Made by a program: the position numbers and the translations under genes
Notes under the pieces: model-generated
Databases searched by the model: none
Seen by the model: the letters and a program-made list of their open reading frames with translations, nothing else
What the model was told of the DNA's origin: nothing
Assembly (NCBI RefSeq): GCF_002954225.1
Contig: NZ_PPTH01000016.1
Coordinates: 439,114 to 503,113 of the forward strand
Reading direction: 5' to 3'
Length of the DNA stretch: 64,000 bases
Origin: Arthrobacter ruber
GTDB taxonomy: Bacteria; Actinomycetota; Actinomycetes; Actinomycetales; Micrococcaceae
Shown here: positions 1 to 8,239 of the stretch, in pieces
How the letters are laid out: each line of letters begins with the position of its first letter
How positions within the stretch are numbered: the stretch's first letter is position 1

Positions 1-2
1 GA

Positions 3-323
3 AGTCGGCTAGCAACCCTTCACACCAGCAAAGCCGCAGACGCGATTGGGCAGGAACCGGACGAGAATGCCGACTTGCGGCGGAAGCTGGACGCCACGCA
101 GGCCCTCCTGCAACGACAGATCGACAAGACGCAGCAGCTCCATCAAGCCGTCAACAGTCGGGACATGATCGGGCAGGCCAAGGGCATCCTGATGGAGCGG
201 CACAAGATCAGTGCCGAGCGCGCCTTCGCGATCCTGCAGGACGAGAGTTCCCGCACCAACCGCAAACTGGCGCAGGTCGCCGAACAGTTCATCTACTCGG
301 GAGCGGAGGCAGACCGGACCTGA
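3..323 (+). CDS. ANTAR-domain protein, 5' end outside the window
   Basis: The frame is open back to the first bases of the window, so the gene is cut by the window edge; a TTG at 75 could be an internal start but has no clear Shine-Dalgarno sequence. About 106 residues are visible. The last 65 form an ANTAR domain: a coiled-coil-like stretch, then the motif IGQAKGILMERHKIS and a helix ending in LAQVAEQFI. ANTAR domains bind paired hairpins in nascent RNA and prevent termination. An N-terminal sensor domain (GAF or PAS) probably lies upstream, but this cannot be seen. The nearby gene at 1831 has the same C-terminal domain. Confidence 0.75.
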   Translation, partial: SRLATLHTSKAADAIGQEPDENADLRRKLDATQALLQRQIDKTQQLHQAVNSRDMIGQAKGILMERHKISAERAFAILQDESSRTNRKLAQVAEQFIYSGAEADRT

Positions 324-480
324 CCCCACCTTCAGCCCAGCATCACGGGTGAGACCACGGTCAGCATCACGGTGCCTGTTCCCGGAGTGCAGCCGCAGCC
401 AATGATGCTCTGCTGACGGACGCCAGGAAGTCCCTGCCTGCGCGCCGACCACCGGTTGATAACGGCCGGGAGGGGCCGGT

Positions 481-801
481 CTATGGGCCAGTTTCCGTGC
501 CGTCAGCGGTCGTCCCGCCGGCCTCCTGCAACCCATCCGATGGAACCAGGTCGGTGCTGAAGGGGGCACGGGGCAAAGGGGGTATCTCGTCGATGAGTTC
601 GTTGACGGCCTGCGAGAGGATGTCGGCCTCTTCATCGGAGAGGATGAACGCACCATAGAGATGAGCTTCGATCTCGGTGACGTCAGCATTGCCCGTGATC
701 CCGAAGTACCGCTCCCATACACTCTGCAGGGAAAGCCTGGCAGTGCGGATGGCGTGTGCGGTGAGGCGGCGTTGTGTGTCTGCTGGAATGTCCCTGGTCA
801 T
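481..801 (-). CDS. Small protein sharing a domain with the GAF protein at 2643-3419
   Basis: This is a 106-residue protein of unknown function starting at ATG 801; its Shine-Dalgarno sequence is weak. Residues about 22-72 align by eye with the N-terminus of the GAF protein at 2643-3419. Shared positions include W-x-R-Y-[FY]-G, an E-[IV]-x-A-[HY]-L segment and a final A-[VM]-N-E-L-[IL]-[DE]. The domain looks mostly helical. The C-terminal 30 residues are Pro, Thr and Gly rich and probably disordered. It lies between two ANTAR genes, which suggests a part in the same signalling group, but this is inference. It could also be a degraded copy of the GAF protein that has lost its sensor half. Confidence 0.55.
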   Translation of the reverse strand: MTRDIPADTQRRLTAHAIRTARLSLQSVWERYFGITGNADVTEIEAHLYGAFILSDEEADILSQAVNELIDEIPPLPRAPFSTDLVPSDGLQEAGGTTADGTETGP

Positions 802-1502
802 CGTTTGCTCGGACCATCAGCCCGGTCGTCAACCGACTGCTGAGTAGATGAGTTCCCGGAGGGACGCTCGATTCCGGTGAGGGATGGGGTGCGCACGTGG
901 CGGCCTTAGTCATCCCATAGGAATCACTTCCATTGAAGTCACGATCAGTGGTCGACCGCGGTAGGCACCGAGGGAGGTAGTGGCGCCTACCCTCACGGTA
1001 CGCCACCCATGCTGTCAACGGGGGCTGGAGTTGGTACGGATAGTCGGCGACCCTTGCCACATAGATCGATGATCAGCGCTACCCAAAGCCGACAGCGCGA
1101 CGATTGCGCAGTCTTAAGCGCAGAGGAAGCAAGTACATGGGCGTCATCACCAGGTCCCTGCACATGCCCGGCCCGCTGCCAGCCCTGTAAGGCGTACGTT
1201 CCAGGAGGACAGAGACCATCGGGAGAAGTGAAGCTGTGGACCTTCAGATTTCGGGATAGTCGACCTTGGCATGGTCGCTGGTGACTGTCGGCCAGCCGGC
1301 CGGCACGCTTCTACCCATCGCCCGCCGCGGCCCTGCTGGTGCCCTGCCCATCTCCCTTCCGCTATGTCTCAGCGCCGGTGGTCGGGCGACGCGATCAATC
1401 ACCGGGCCTCGTGCTGGGTAGGATGAATTGTCCAGCATTGCGAGCGCCGGCCGTTGATCTGCGGGACGGCCTTCCTCCTTCGGCATCTGAATCGAGCATC
1501 TG
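802..1502. other. Gene-poor stretch
   Basis: About 700 bases hold no open frame with convincing codon bias in either direction. The frames that exist are short, rich in Arg, Pro and Ser, and lack ribosome binding sites. A 17-codon frame (1137-1190) follows an AGGAAG sequence, but it has no recognisable product. No palindrome, repeat or RNA gene was recognised. The low gene density contrasts with the rest of the window and fits a decayed accessory patch. Confidence 0.4.
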
Positions 1503-1841
1503 ATGATCAGCAGAATCACCCTGTCAGAGCTCTTTCATGAAGACCTGGGCGTGTTCGCAGATTCGGGGGTCGAGGGGCTCAACAGTAAGCTCCACCGGGA
1601 ACGTGACTACGAGTACGTGCACGGCGACGGGCCTTCCCCGGGAACCGACAGCCGAGTCGGCGAGGTCACCGAGAAGCGTTATTTCCGTGACCTCGTTTCC
1701 GAGGGCACAAAGAATCCGGTGGCAGACCGGGCGTGGGCTGACCTGAGGGACGCGGAAGCCTCCACTTGTGGAATGCGAACGACAACCAGTATGCGAGGAC
1801 CGGATTTCAGCGAACCCGGGAAGGAGCATCATGCCCGATGA
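1503..1841 (+). CDS. Possible hypothetical protein
   Basis: This is a weakly supported 112-codon frame. First and third codon positions are richer in G/C than second positions, as in real genes here, and the product is charged and soluble (many Asp, Glu, Arg). There is no Shine-Dalgarno sequence before ATG 1503, no family was recognised, and the frame runs 11 bases into the GAF-ANTAR gene at 1831. An opposing frame (1524-1898, minus) encodes a plausible hydrophobic C-terminus but fits the base pattern less well. It may be a real small gene, a fragment, or chance. Confidence 0.25.
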   Translation: MISRITLSELFHEDLGVFADSGVEGLNSKLHRERDYEYVHGDGPSPGTDSRVGEVTEKRYFRDLVSEGTKNPVADRAWADLRDAEASTCGMRTTTSMRGPDFSEPGKEHHAR

Positions 1842-2583
1842 GCAGGAGCTGAGCCGCGAGGTCGAGCAGGACGCCGTGACGGCATTGCTGCAGGACATGG
1901 TGCTGGAAAGTGCGGACGTTCAGGAGTTCCTTGACGGGCTCGTGAAAGTAGCGTCGCAGGCCTTCACTGGAGCCTACGGCGAGGTGTTCTGCGGCGTGAC
2001 GCTGCTGCGGCCGCGGTCGATGGCGACGGTTGCCAGCAGCAGTGTCGAAGCGCAGCGGATGGATGAGATCCAGTACGGGTTCGATGACGGACCCTGCCTG
2101 CATGCCGCCCGTGAGGGTTGCACCGTGCACATCCCTGATTTCCTGACCGAGACGCGGTTTCCTGAGTACCGGGAGGCAATCGCATCCCATGGGATCCGCT
2201 CCGCCCTGGGCATCCCCATCAGACTCGAATCCGGCGCCAGCGCCGGCCTCGACTTCTACTCCGACCGACCGAACACGTTCGACGACAAGGGCATTGCGGT
2301 CGCCGAAGGCTTCGCCCGGGACGCGTCCCGGGCGCTGCGTCTTGCTGTCCGCATCGCTCAGCTCGGTGACGAGGCCCGGGATCGTCAAGCGGCAATGGAG
2401 TCCCGCACCGCCATCGATATGGCCATCGGCGTGATCATGGCGCAGAACCGGTGTGGGCAGGACGAGGCCATAGCGATCCTGCGCCGGGCCTCGAACACCC
2501 GGAACATGAAGCTCAAGGATCTGTGCGCGGGGATCCTCACCTCTTTGGGTCAGACCGGACCGGTCCGCACCCATTTCCTCTGA
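1831..2583 (+). CDS. GAF-ANTAR sensor/antiterminator
   Basis: The protein has 250 residues. ATG 1831 is chosen because AAGGAG ends five bases before it (1821-1826). Residues about 10-170 form a GAF domain of the actinobacterial GAF-ANTAR type, with a conserved N-terminal ALLQDMVLES helix and an F-x-DGPCL-x-A segment. The last 60 residues form an ANTAR domain with the motif IDMAIGVIMAQNRCGQDEA. Such proteins are cytoplasmic, sense a small ligand or redox state through GAF, and bind hairpins in target mRNAs to stop termination. The ligand and targets are unknown. A close paralogue lies at 21427-22161, with the same layout and similar length. Confidence 0.9.
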   Translation: MPDEQELSREVEQDAVTALLQDMVLESADVQEFLDGLVKVASQAFTGAYGEVFCGVTLLRPRSMATVASSSVEAQRMDEIQYGFDDGPCLHAAREGCTVHIPDFLTETRFPEYREAIASHGIRSALGIPIRLESGASAGLDFYSDRPNTFDDKGIAVAEGFARDASRALRLAVRIAQLGDEARDRQAAMESRTAIDMAIGVIMAQNRCGQDEAIAILRRASNTRNMKLKDLCAGILTSLGQTGPVRTHFL

Positions 2584-2642
2584 GCGGTCCTGTTCTCCTA
2601 CCTGAGGCGAGAGCGAACTCAGCTGTTGACCGTACCTGACGG

Positions 2643-3419
2643 TCAGGCGTTGATCTCATCCTCGACGAAGCGGGCCAGTTTCCGGAGGAATCGTCCGTCG
2701 TGGCCCGAGAAGTCGCGGGGTTTCTGGTCGATGACGCAAAGGGTGCCCACGATCCATCCGCCGGGGCCCCGGAGCGGGTAGCCGGCATAGAAACGGATGA
2801 ATGGCTCCCCCACGACGAGAGGGTTGGTGCTGAAGCGGTCGTCCTTGAGCGCGTCGGTGACGATCAACGGGCCGGCGCTACGGATCGTCGCGTGGCAGAA
2901 CGTGATCTCCCGGGGCAGGTTCTGCTCGATCGGTCCGACCACGGATTTGAGGAACATGCGCCGGTCATCCAGGAGGGCGACGATTGATGAACTGACCTGG
3001 AAATGGTCTATCGCCTGTCGGGTGTACCGGTCGAACCGGTCCTCGGGGACGGAATCCAGCAGATGCGTCCGATCCAGCGCGGTCAGGCGCTCACTTTCCT
3101 GCTCGCCGTCACTGAACAGGAAGGCACCGGCAGCACCAAGCTCCCGGCGTGACGCCTCCGCGGAACCGTCTGCTTCATCCTCGTCCTCCAGGGGTACTCG
3201 TAGCCGCACCGCCGTCGACTCGAGCAGCTCGTTCATGGCCTCCGCGAGAAGATTCCGCTCCAGCGGCGGAAGCGCCAGAAGACCGGACAGATACGCCTGG
3301 ACCTCGAACAGTGAGATCGCGCCACCTAACCCGTAGTACCGCACCCACAGATCCTCGACGCTCAGATGTGCCTCGGAAAGCGCGAACATCGTCATCTTGA
3401 CCTGCACTTGCCCGTCCAT
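2643..3419 (-). CDS. GAF-domain protein with an unnamed N-terminal domain
   Basis: ATG 3419 is chosen because GGAGG lies five bases upstream; this gives 258 residues. In-frame ATG 3440 has no Shine-Dalgarno sequence. Residues about 1-70 are the helical domain shared with the gene at 481-801 (W-x-RYYGLGG, then AEAMNELLE). An acidic linker follows (about 75-105). Residues about 112-255 form a GAF domain of the short redox/light-sensor type, with a conserved FCHATI core, a VTDALKDDRF segment and a GTLCVID-x-KPRDFS end. It has no output domain of its own and may act through a partner. It converges on the GAF-ANTAR gene, with 59 bases between stop codons. Confidence 0.8.
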   Translation of the reverse strand: MDGQVQVKMTMFALSEAHLSVEDLWVRYYGLGGAISLFEVQAYLSGLLALPPLERNLLAEAMNELLESTAVRLRVPLEDEDEADGSAEASRRELGAAGAFLFSDGEQESERLTALDRTHLLDSVPEDRFDRYTRQAIDHFQVSSSIVALLDDRRMFLKSVVGPIEQNLPREITFCHATIRSAGPLIVTDALKDDRFSTNPLVVGEPFIRFYAGYPLRGPGGWIVGTLCVIDQKPRDFSGHDGRFLRKLARFVEDEINA

Positions 3420-3768
3420 CCGAACCTCCACGGTGGTCATCAAGAGCCGCTCAGAATCAGGCTGGCAGCGCAGAGGCCTCGATCATCAGCACCCTTAGTA
3501 GTTCAGCCTACCGTCGATCCAAGCGACCGATGCATTCGATCAGGACGTGGACGACATCACGACGAGCAACTAGGCCTTGGGAACTCGACGCCGAACCCAT
3601 AGATCGTCAGGAGCCGGAAACGGCACGTCTCGAAGAACGAAAGGTCATAAAACGAACTGCCGACACCCTGGCGTCTGACCAAGCCACTGCTCACGTCTCG
3701 CTTCGGATCCGCACAAGATCGGCGAGGTCGATGCCGGGAGGGGAAACATGTGCAGTTAGGCTCGATTG
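3420..3768. other. Divergent intergenic region with a three-codon upstream frame
   Basis: About 350 bases separate the GAF gene and the phospholipase-D gene and must hold both promoters. No clear -35/-10 pair was found. The best ribosome binding site, GGGAGGGG (3735-3742), sits five bases before ATG 3748, not before the phospholipase start. It would translate only three codons (Met-Cys-Ser, stop at 3757-3759). The main gene starts nine bases after that stop, so its translation could depend on re-initiation. This is inference. Confidence 0.35.
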
Positions 3769-5022
3769 ATGGTCCGCGTCGGTAAGAGCTCCTGTGTCCC
3801 GTCCTTGCGGCGTCTTGCGTTGAACGGCGCGGCCGGGTTCTTTGCCGCACAGGGTGCCGTCGTCGCCGCGCTAGTTGTGGCTGACGCCCTGAAGAAGAAG
3901 GGCCGGTCCCGGCGCACCGGGTTCCCCCGCCCCGGGACGTTCCATTCGGACGTCGGTGAAACAGCGACGACGACCTACACCTATGGCGAGGATCTGTTCC
4001 GGGACATGCTGGGTGCCATCAGGAAGGCCGAGAACCGGATCTTCCTCGAGACCTACCTGTGGAAGGACGACGAAATAGGTCACGCATTCCGCGACGCGAT
4101 CAACGACGCGGCAGTCCGAGGCGTGGCTGTCTATGTGATCTACGACCACTTCGGGAACCTCGTTGTGCCCTCCTCCTTCTACACCTTCCACCCTGATGTC
4201 AATGTGTTCCGATTCCCGGCCCTGGGCCCGAATCTGCAGTTCGGCCCCATCGCGGCGACGGGCCTGACGCACCGGAAGATCCTCCTGGTCGACAACGACA
4301 CCGCCTTCGTCGGTGGATACAACATCGGCTCCCTGTACGCGACGGAATGGCGGGACACGCATGTGCGGCTCGTCGGACCGGCAGCGTTCGAACTCGGGCA
4401 TGCGTTCGGACAGGTATGGAACCATCTCGCCGTCAAGCGTCCCGAACTGTCACCCGAGAACCCCGTGCACTGGAACTCGCGCATCGTGGCGATCAACAAC
4501 ATCCCCGCCGACCTGGTCTACCCGATCCGCAGTGTCTACCTGGATGCGATCAGCCGCGCCCAGCACCACATCTACCTGACGACCGCCTACTTCATTCCGG
4601 ACCAGAGGATCCTCGCAGGCCTCATCGAAGCAGCCCGACGCGGCGTCGACGTCCAGATCATCGTCCCCCAGGACTCCAACCACATCCTCGCGGACTGGCT
4701 CTCCAGAGGCTTCTACTCCTCGCTCCTCCGCGAGGGCATCACCGTGCTGCAGTACCGCAACGCGATGATCCACGCCAAGACCGCCACGATCGACGGCCAA
4801 TGGTCCATCGTCGGCACCGCGAACATCGACCGCCTCAGCCTCCGCTTCAACTACGAGACCAACCTCGAGATCCAGGACGAGGGCTTCGCAGCCGACATGG
4901 AGAAGATCTTCGCGATCGACAGGGACAACTCCACGAGGGTGGAGCTCGAGGAGTGGAGCGAACGTCACCCCGCGGCCCGCTTCGCCGAGACGATCCTCGT
5001 ACCCCTGCGGCCCCTCCTCTGA
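3769..5022 (+). CDS. Phospholipase D / cardiolipin synthase-like enzyme
   Basis: This is a 417-residue member of the phospholipase D superfamily. Two HKD motifs form the active site: H168-x-K170-x4-D175 and H335-x-K337-x4-D342, each followed by the usual Gly-rich or Asn segment (VGGYN, VGTANID). A hydrophobic N-terminal stretch (about residues 20-40) followed by KKKGRSRR looks like one membrane anchor. Cardiolipin synthases of this family join two phosphatidylglycerols, or phosphatidylglycerol and CDP-diacylglycerol, at the membrane; which reaction applies here cannot be read from sequence. It could also be a phosphodiesterase. ATG 3769 directly follows an alternative TTG at 3766. A hairpin at 5150-5180 probably ends the transcript. 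Confidence 0.88.
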   Translation: MVRVGKSSCVPSLRRLALNGAAGFFAAQGAVVAALVVADALKKKGRSRRTGFPRPGTFHSDVGETATTTYTYGEDLFRDMLGAIRKAENRIFLETYLWKDDEIGHAFRDAINDAAVRGVAVYVIYDHFGNLVVPSSFYTFHPDVNVFRFPALGPNLQFGPIAATGLTHRKILLVDNDTAFVGGYNIGSLYATEWRDTHVRLVGPAAFELGHAFGQVWNHLAVKRPELSPENPVHWNSRIVAINNIPADLVYPIRSVYLDAISRAQHHIYLTTAYFIPDQRILAGLIEAARRGVDVQIIVPQDSNHILADWLSRGFYSSLLREGITVLQYRNAMIHAKTATIDGQWSIVGTANIDRLSLRFNYETNLEIQDEGFAADMEKIFAIDRDNSTRVELEEWSERHPAARFAETILVPLRPLL

Positions 5023-5086
5023 GTCCTCCACCATCCGGCGCACCTGCTGCACAACGTGGGGCGGCCTCTGCACCCCCGGAGCCCTG

Positions 5087-5122
5087 GACAGACCGGTGGA
5101 CGACAGACCGGTGGACGACAGA
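5087..5122. repeat. 15-bp tandem repeat, 2.4 copies
   Basis: The unit GACAGACCGGTGGAC occurs at 5087-5101 and 5102-5116, followed by a partial GACAGA. It lies in the spacer after the phospholipase gene. Copy number could vary between strains. No function is apparent. Confidence 0.9.
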
Positions 5123-5149
5123 TCGCTTCGCTGGATGACTGGACGCCAG

Positions 5150-5180
5150 AGGGGAGCACCCCACACAGGAGTGCTCCCCT
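5150..5180. terminator. Hairpin between convergent genes
   Basis: AGGGGAGCAC (5150-5159) pairs perfectly with GTGCTCCCCT (5171-5180) around an 11-base loop. It lies between the convergent phospholipase and csbD genes and can serve both. There is no long T tract. Confidence 0.65.
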
Positions 5181-5216
5181 CACGTCAACGCTCGGCTACC
5201 GACGCCGGGTTGCTGA

Positions 5217-5393
5217 TCAGTCCTTCTTGAAGACGTCCTTGATCTTTTCGCCGGCCTGCTTGAGGTCGCCCTTGGCCTGATCGCCCTGGCCCTCGGCCTT
5301 GAGGCTCTCGTCCCCGGTCGCACGGCCGGCGGCTTCCTTGCCCTGTCCGCCGAGCTTCTCTGCGGTGTTGCCGATCTTGTCGTCCAGACCCAT
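5217..5393 (-). CDS. CsbD family stress protein
   Basis: This is a 58-residue hydrophilic protein starting at ATG 5393, with AAGGAG ten bases before it. It begins MGLDDKIGNTAEKLGG and continues with the alternating Gly/Lys/Asp/Ala-rich pattern typical of CsbD, including KAEGQGDQAKGDLKQ, and ends in DVFKKD. CsbD-like proteins are small, abundant and induced by general stress in many bacteria; their molecular role is not settled. It is a single gene facing the phospholipase gene, with a shared hairpin terminator. No SigB-type promoter could be identified upstream. Confidence 0.9.
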   Translation of the reverse strand: MGLDDKIGNTAEKLGGQGKEAAGRATGDESLKAEGQGDQAKGDLKQAGEKIKDVFKKD

Positions 5394-5641
5394 GACTGTT
5401 CTCCTTCTGCTTCGAGGTGCATCGGTGATGCGGCCGGGATGTGACCGACTGCCTCCAGCCTAGGAAGGATTCCTGATCGGTCTCTGAGCACCACAGCGGC
5501 CGCCGCCCCGTGGTATGTGAGTGGCGAGCACCAGACCGGCAGCCCTGCCCGGTTACAGGCAGCCATCGATCCCGCATCGAATCCATCTCGGACCACCCCT
5601 CAGGCGGGATGGACCGCAACCGGATCGTTAGCGTTGAAACA

Positions 5642-6757
5642 GTGACTTCTTCCTCTCCGCAACCTCACGGCCCACCAATCCGCAGTGACGATCCATCGAG
5701 CCCGACCCTGGCGGTCCCGCTCACGTCTTCACGTGCTGCTTCCATGCCGATCAGGACTGGTCTCGCCCATGCCGTTCGCGGCGCGCTGATCGGGCTGGTC
5801 GAACTGGTACCGGGTGTCTCCGGCGGCACCGTCGCACTGGTGCTAGGAATCTACGACCGGCTCGTCCTCTCGGCCCACCGCCTCATCCGCGGCGTCACTG
5901 GGCTTCTCCCCCGAAGGGCTACGGCCAGCACGGCTAGCACGAGCCGTCGTACCCGGGCCGGCGCTCCGTCCTCCTTCGCGGGCGTGGAGTGGCTGTTGAT
6001 CCTGCCCCTTGCCGCAGGTATGTTCGCCGCCCTGTTCACCCTCGCGAAACCCCTGCATACCTTTGTGGAGACACAGCCCGTCATCTCCAGCGCCCTGTTC
6101 CTGGGCATGGTGACGGCCAGCCTGCTGGTCCCGATCACCATGGCCCGGGACGCCGCACCACCGCGTTCGAACCGATCTGTCGGATCGCGACTGAGGGCAC
6201 CGGTCGTCGTCCTCGTCGTCGCTGCCGTGATGTTCGTCCTGCTCGGGCTGCCCTCGCTCGCGATCGGGCAGCCGCCCACCTGGGTGATCGTCCTCAGCGG
6301 TGCCGCGGCGGTCTGCGCCCTCACCCTTCCCGGGCTGTCCGGGTCCTTCGTCCTGCTCACCCTCGGCCTGTACGAGCCGACGCTCGAGGCCGTCAGTACG
6401 AGAGACACCGGCTACCTCTTCTTCTTCATCGCCGGCGCCGTCCTCGGACTTGTCTCCGTGGTGCAGCTCCTCGCCTACCTCCTCCGCGCACATCGGCGAG
6501 CAGTCCTGCTCATCGCCACGGGCCTGATCCTCGGATCACTGCGGGCCCTCTGGCCATGGCAGGACGACAGCACGCTCGTCACGCCCCCGGCTGGCGAGTG
6601 GACCGGCGCCCTGCTCGCCTTCGTCACGGGGGCGGGCGTCGTCCTGCTGCTCTGGTGGTGGGATCGCCGCAAATCATCCGCTGCACGCGCCCGACACCTG
6701 CAGGTGTCGACACAGGACCGCACCCCCGGCCTCTCGCCACGGAGCCATGATGCGTGA
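5642..6757 (+). CDS. DUF368 polytopic membrane protein
   Basis: GTG 5642 gives 371 residues. Earlier in-frame codons exist back to 5510 but encode an unlikely Arg/Pro-rich leader, so the start is uncertain, and no Shine-Dalgarno sequence precedes GTG 5642. The family signature RGALIGLVELVPGVSGGT lies near residue 45, followed by about eight to nine membrane segments. A second inverted signature-like stretch, LPGLSGSF, lies near the middle. DUF368 proteins have recently been linked to undecaprenyl-phosphate (C55-P) recycling across the membrane. The next gene, a PAP2 phosphatase, overlaps by 11 bases and could supply that same lipid-phosphate pathway. Confidence 0.85.
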   Translation: MTSSSPQPHGPPIRSDDPSSPTLAVPLTSSRAASMPIRTGLAHAVRGALIGLVELVPGVSGGTVALVLGIYDRLVLSAHRLIRGVTGLLPRRATASTASTSRRTRAGAPSSFAGVEWLLILPLAAGMFAALFTLAKPLHTFVETQPVISSALFLGMVTASLLVPITMARDAAPPRSNRSVGSRLRAPVVVLVVAAVMFVLLGLPSLAIGQPPTWVIVLSGAAAVCALTLPGLSGSFVLLTLGLYEPTLEAVSTRDTGYLFFFIAGAVLGLVSVVQLLAYLLRAHRRAVLLIATGLILGSLRALWPWQDDSTLVTPPAGEWTGALLAFVTGAGVVLLLWWWDRRKSSAARARHLQVSTQDRTPGLSPRSHDA

Positions 6758-7646
6758 GCGCAAGCCACGTGCAGGAAAGAACAGCACCATCCGTGCGGAC
6801 ATGTTCATCCTGGGCCGGGATCTGACGCTCTGGCGTACCCGGGTCATGCAGCGATTCGTCGCCATCCTGTTACGGCTCAGTGCACGCATCGGTGCCATGG
6901 CGACCCTCGCCGTCGTCCTCCTCAGCGGGGTTCTGCTCACCCTGGGGACCGCGACCGGCGCCACCGAACTGTACGAGGCGACCGTGGAAGGAGACGGCGC
7001 ACAACTCCTCGATACGCCTGCACTCCGAACAGCCATGGCGATACGGTCACCACCCGTCGACGACGCCATCACCGCGTACACGATGATCGGCGGACCCATC
7101 GGCATGACCGTTCTCTCCGGCGCGATCATGACCGTGCTGGCCATCCGGCGTCGTTCGTGGACGCCCGTGGCGCTCGTCGTCCTCGCAGCCGCCGGATCCG
7201 TTCTCATCACGGTCGTCAGCAAGCAGTTCATCGGCCGCGCCCGACCACCCCTGAGCGACGCCATCCCACCCTACGAATACTCCGACTCCTTCCCCAGCGG
7301 GCACGCACTGAACTCGCTGGTGCTGGCCGGTGTGATCACGTACCTGGTGATGCTTCGCCGTCGAACTCGACGAACCCTGAGGTGGACAGCCATCGTCGCC
7401 GCCCTCTTCACGATCACCATGGGCATCAGCCGTGTCTACCTCGGTCACCACTGGCTCACCGACGTCCTCATGGCCTGGCTGCTGGGAACGCTCTGGCTCA
7501 CCGTCGTGATCACCACACACCGCCTCTATCTGTCGACACGACCTCCAGCCATCAGTCGTCGGGTCGCTGGGAACCGGAAGGACGACACATGGGTGACGGG
7601 CTCTCAGTGCAGGAGCGAAGAACATGGCTGGTCCTCCATGCGGTGA
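6747..7646 (+). CDS. PAP2-type membrane phosphatase
   Basis: The protein has 299 residues from ATG 6747; the first 30 residues are basic and the real start could be further in. All three PAP2 phosphatase motifs are present: K159-x6-R166-P167, P183-S-G-H186 and S228-R-x5-H235-x3-D239, with five to six membrane segments. The family removes phosphate from lipids such as phosphatidate or undecaprenyl diphosphate at the outer face of the membrane. It overlaps the DUF368 gene, so the two are probably co-translated. Their pairing favours a role in undecaprenyl phosphate recycling for cell-wall synthesis, but the substrate is inferred. Confidence 0.85.
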   Translation: MMRERKPRAGKNSTIRADMFILGRDLTLWRTRVMQRFVAILLRLSARIGAMATLAVVLLSGVLLTLGTATGATELYEATVEGDGAQLLDTPALRTAMAIRSPPVDDAITAYTMIGGPIGMTVLSGAIMTVLAIRRRSWTPVALVVLAAAGSVLITVVSKQFIGRARPPLSDAIPPYEYSDSFPSGHALNSLVLAGVITYLVMLRRRTRRTLRWTAIVAALFTITMGISRVYLGHHWLTDVLMAWLLGTLWLTVVITTHRLYLSTRPPAISRRVAGNRKDDTWVTGSQCRSEEHGWSSMR

Positions 7647-7883
7647 TGTCAGGCGTCCCATTACGACCGAGCGTGCAGCTGTTCCACGCTGCACGGATCA
7701 CCCGCAGCACCACGGCACCGCACCTTCCGTCCGCCCCGGGCTCGGGCGGCATGAGGAGGCACCCCGAACAGGGCACTGGGCGCCTGGGGGGAAGCGTGCG
7801 GAGCCTGGGAACGGTCATCAGGACGAGGAACGACGTTCGGAAGCAGTGTCCTGGCTCTCCGGGGACCGGTGATGCTAATGGCC

Positions 7884-8108
7884 TTACCCGGCGGTTCGGC
7901 GACGAAACGACGTCCAGTAGTGCGCAGCCATCGCCATGCACAGGCATACCGCACTGAGGTGAAGGAAGAAGAAGGGCCCGGCGATTCCGTCACTGACGAT
8001 CGCAGTCCACAACCACAACCCTGCCGCAACGAACCACACCAAGGCCGCCAGCAGACGACGCCCGGCCCTCCTACTAGCCGTCCGTCCCTCGTTCTCCTTC
8101 TCACTCAT
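7884..8108 (-). CDS. Small two-helix membrane protein
   Basis: ATG 8108 gives 74 residues and has GGAG nine bases upstream; a longer frame to 8180 lacks a ribosome binding site. A hydrophilic basic N-terminus (about 18 residues) is followed by two hydrophobic segments (about 20-38 and 44-62) and an Arg-rich end. This layout is common in uncharacterised actinobacterial inner-membrane proteins. No family was recognised. The 237 bases between it and the PAP2 gene hold nothing recognisable. Confidence 0.55.
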   Translation of the reverse strand: MSEKENEGRTASRRAGRRLLAALVWFVAAGLWLWTAIVSDGIAGPFFFLHLSAVCLCMAMAAHYWTSFRRRTAG

Positions 8109-8239
8109 GCCTTCAGGCTCCACGACACCGTATGACCTGGCAAAACGGAACCGGAATCCACCCCCGATTGCCACGCCCATGGTGCCTCCACTGCGAAAAG
8201 GACTCAGGCTGTACGGGGCCAGGTAGCGCAGGACGAGGA

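Noticed and set aside
1524-1898. Minus-strand frame with a plausible hydrophobic C-terminus
   Set aside because: Base composition by codon position fits the plus strand slightly better, its start would lie inside the GAF-ANTAR gene, and no ribosome site or family was recognised.
5087-5122. Tandem repeat as a CRISPR remnant
   Set aside because: The units are directly joined without spacers and no cas gene is present.
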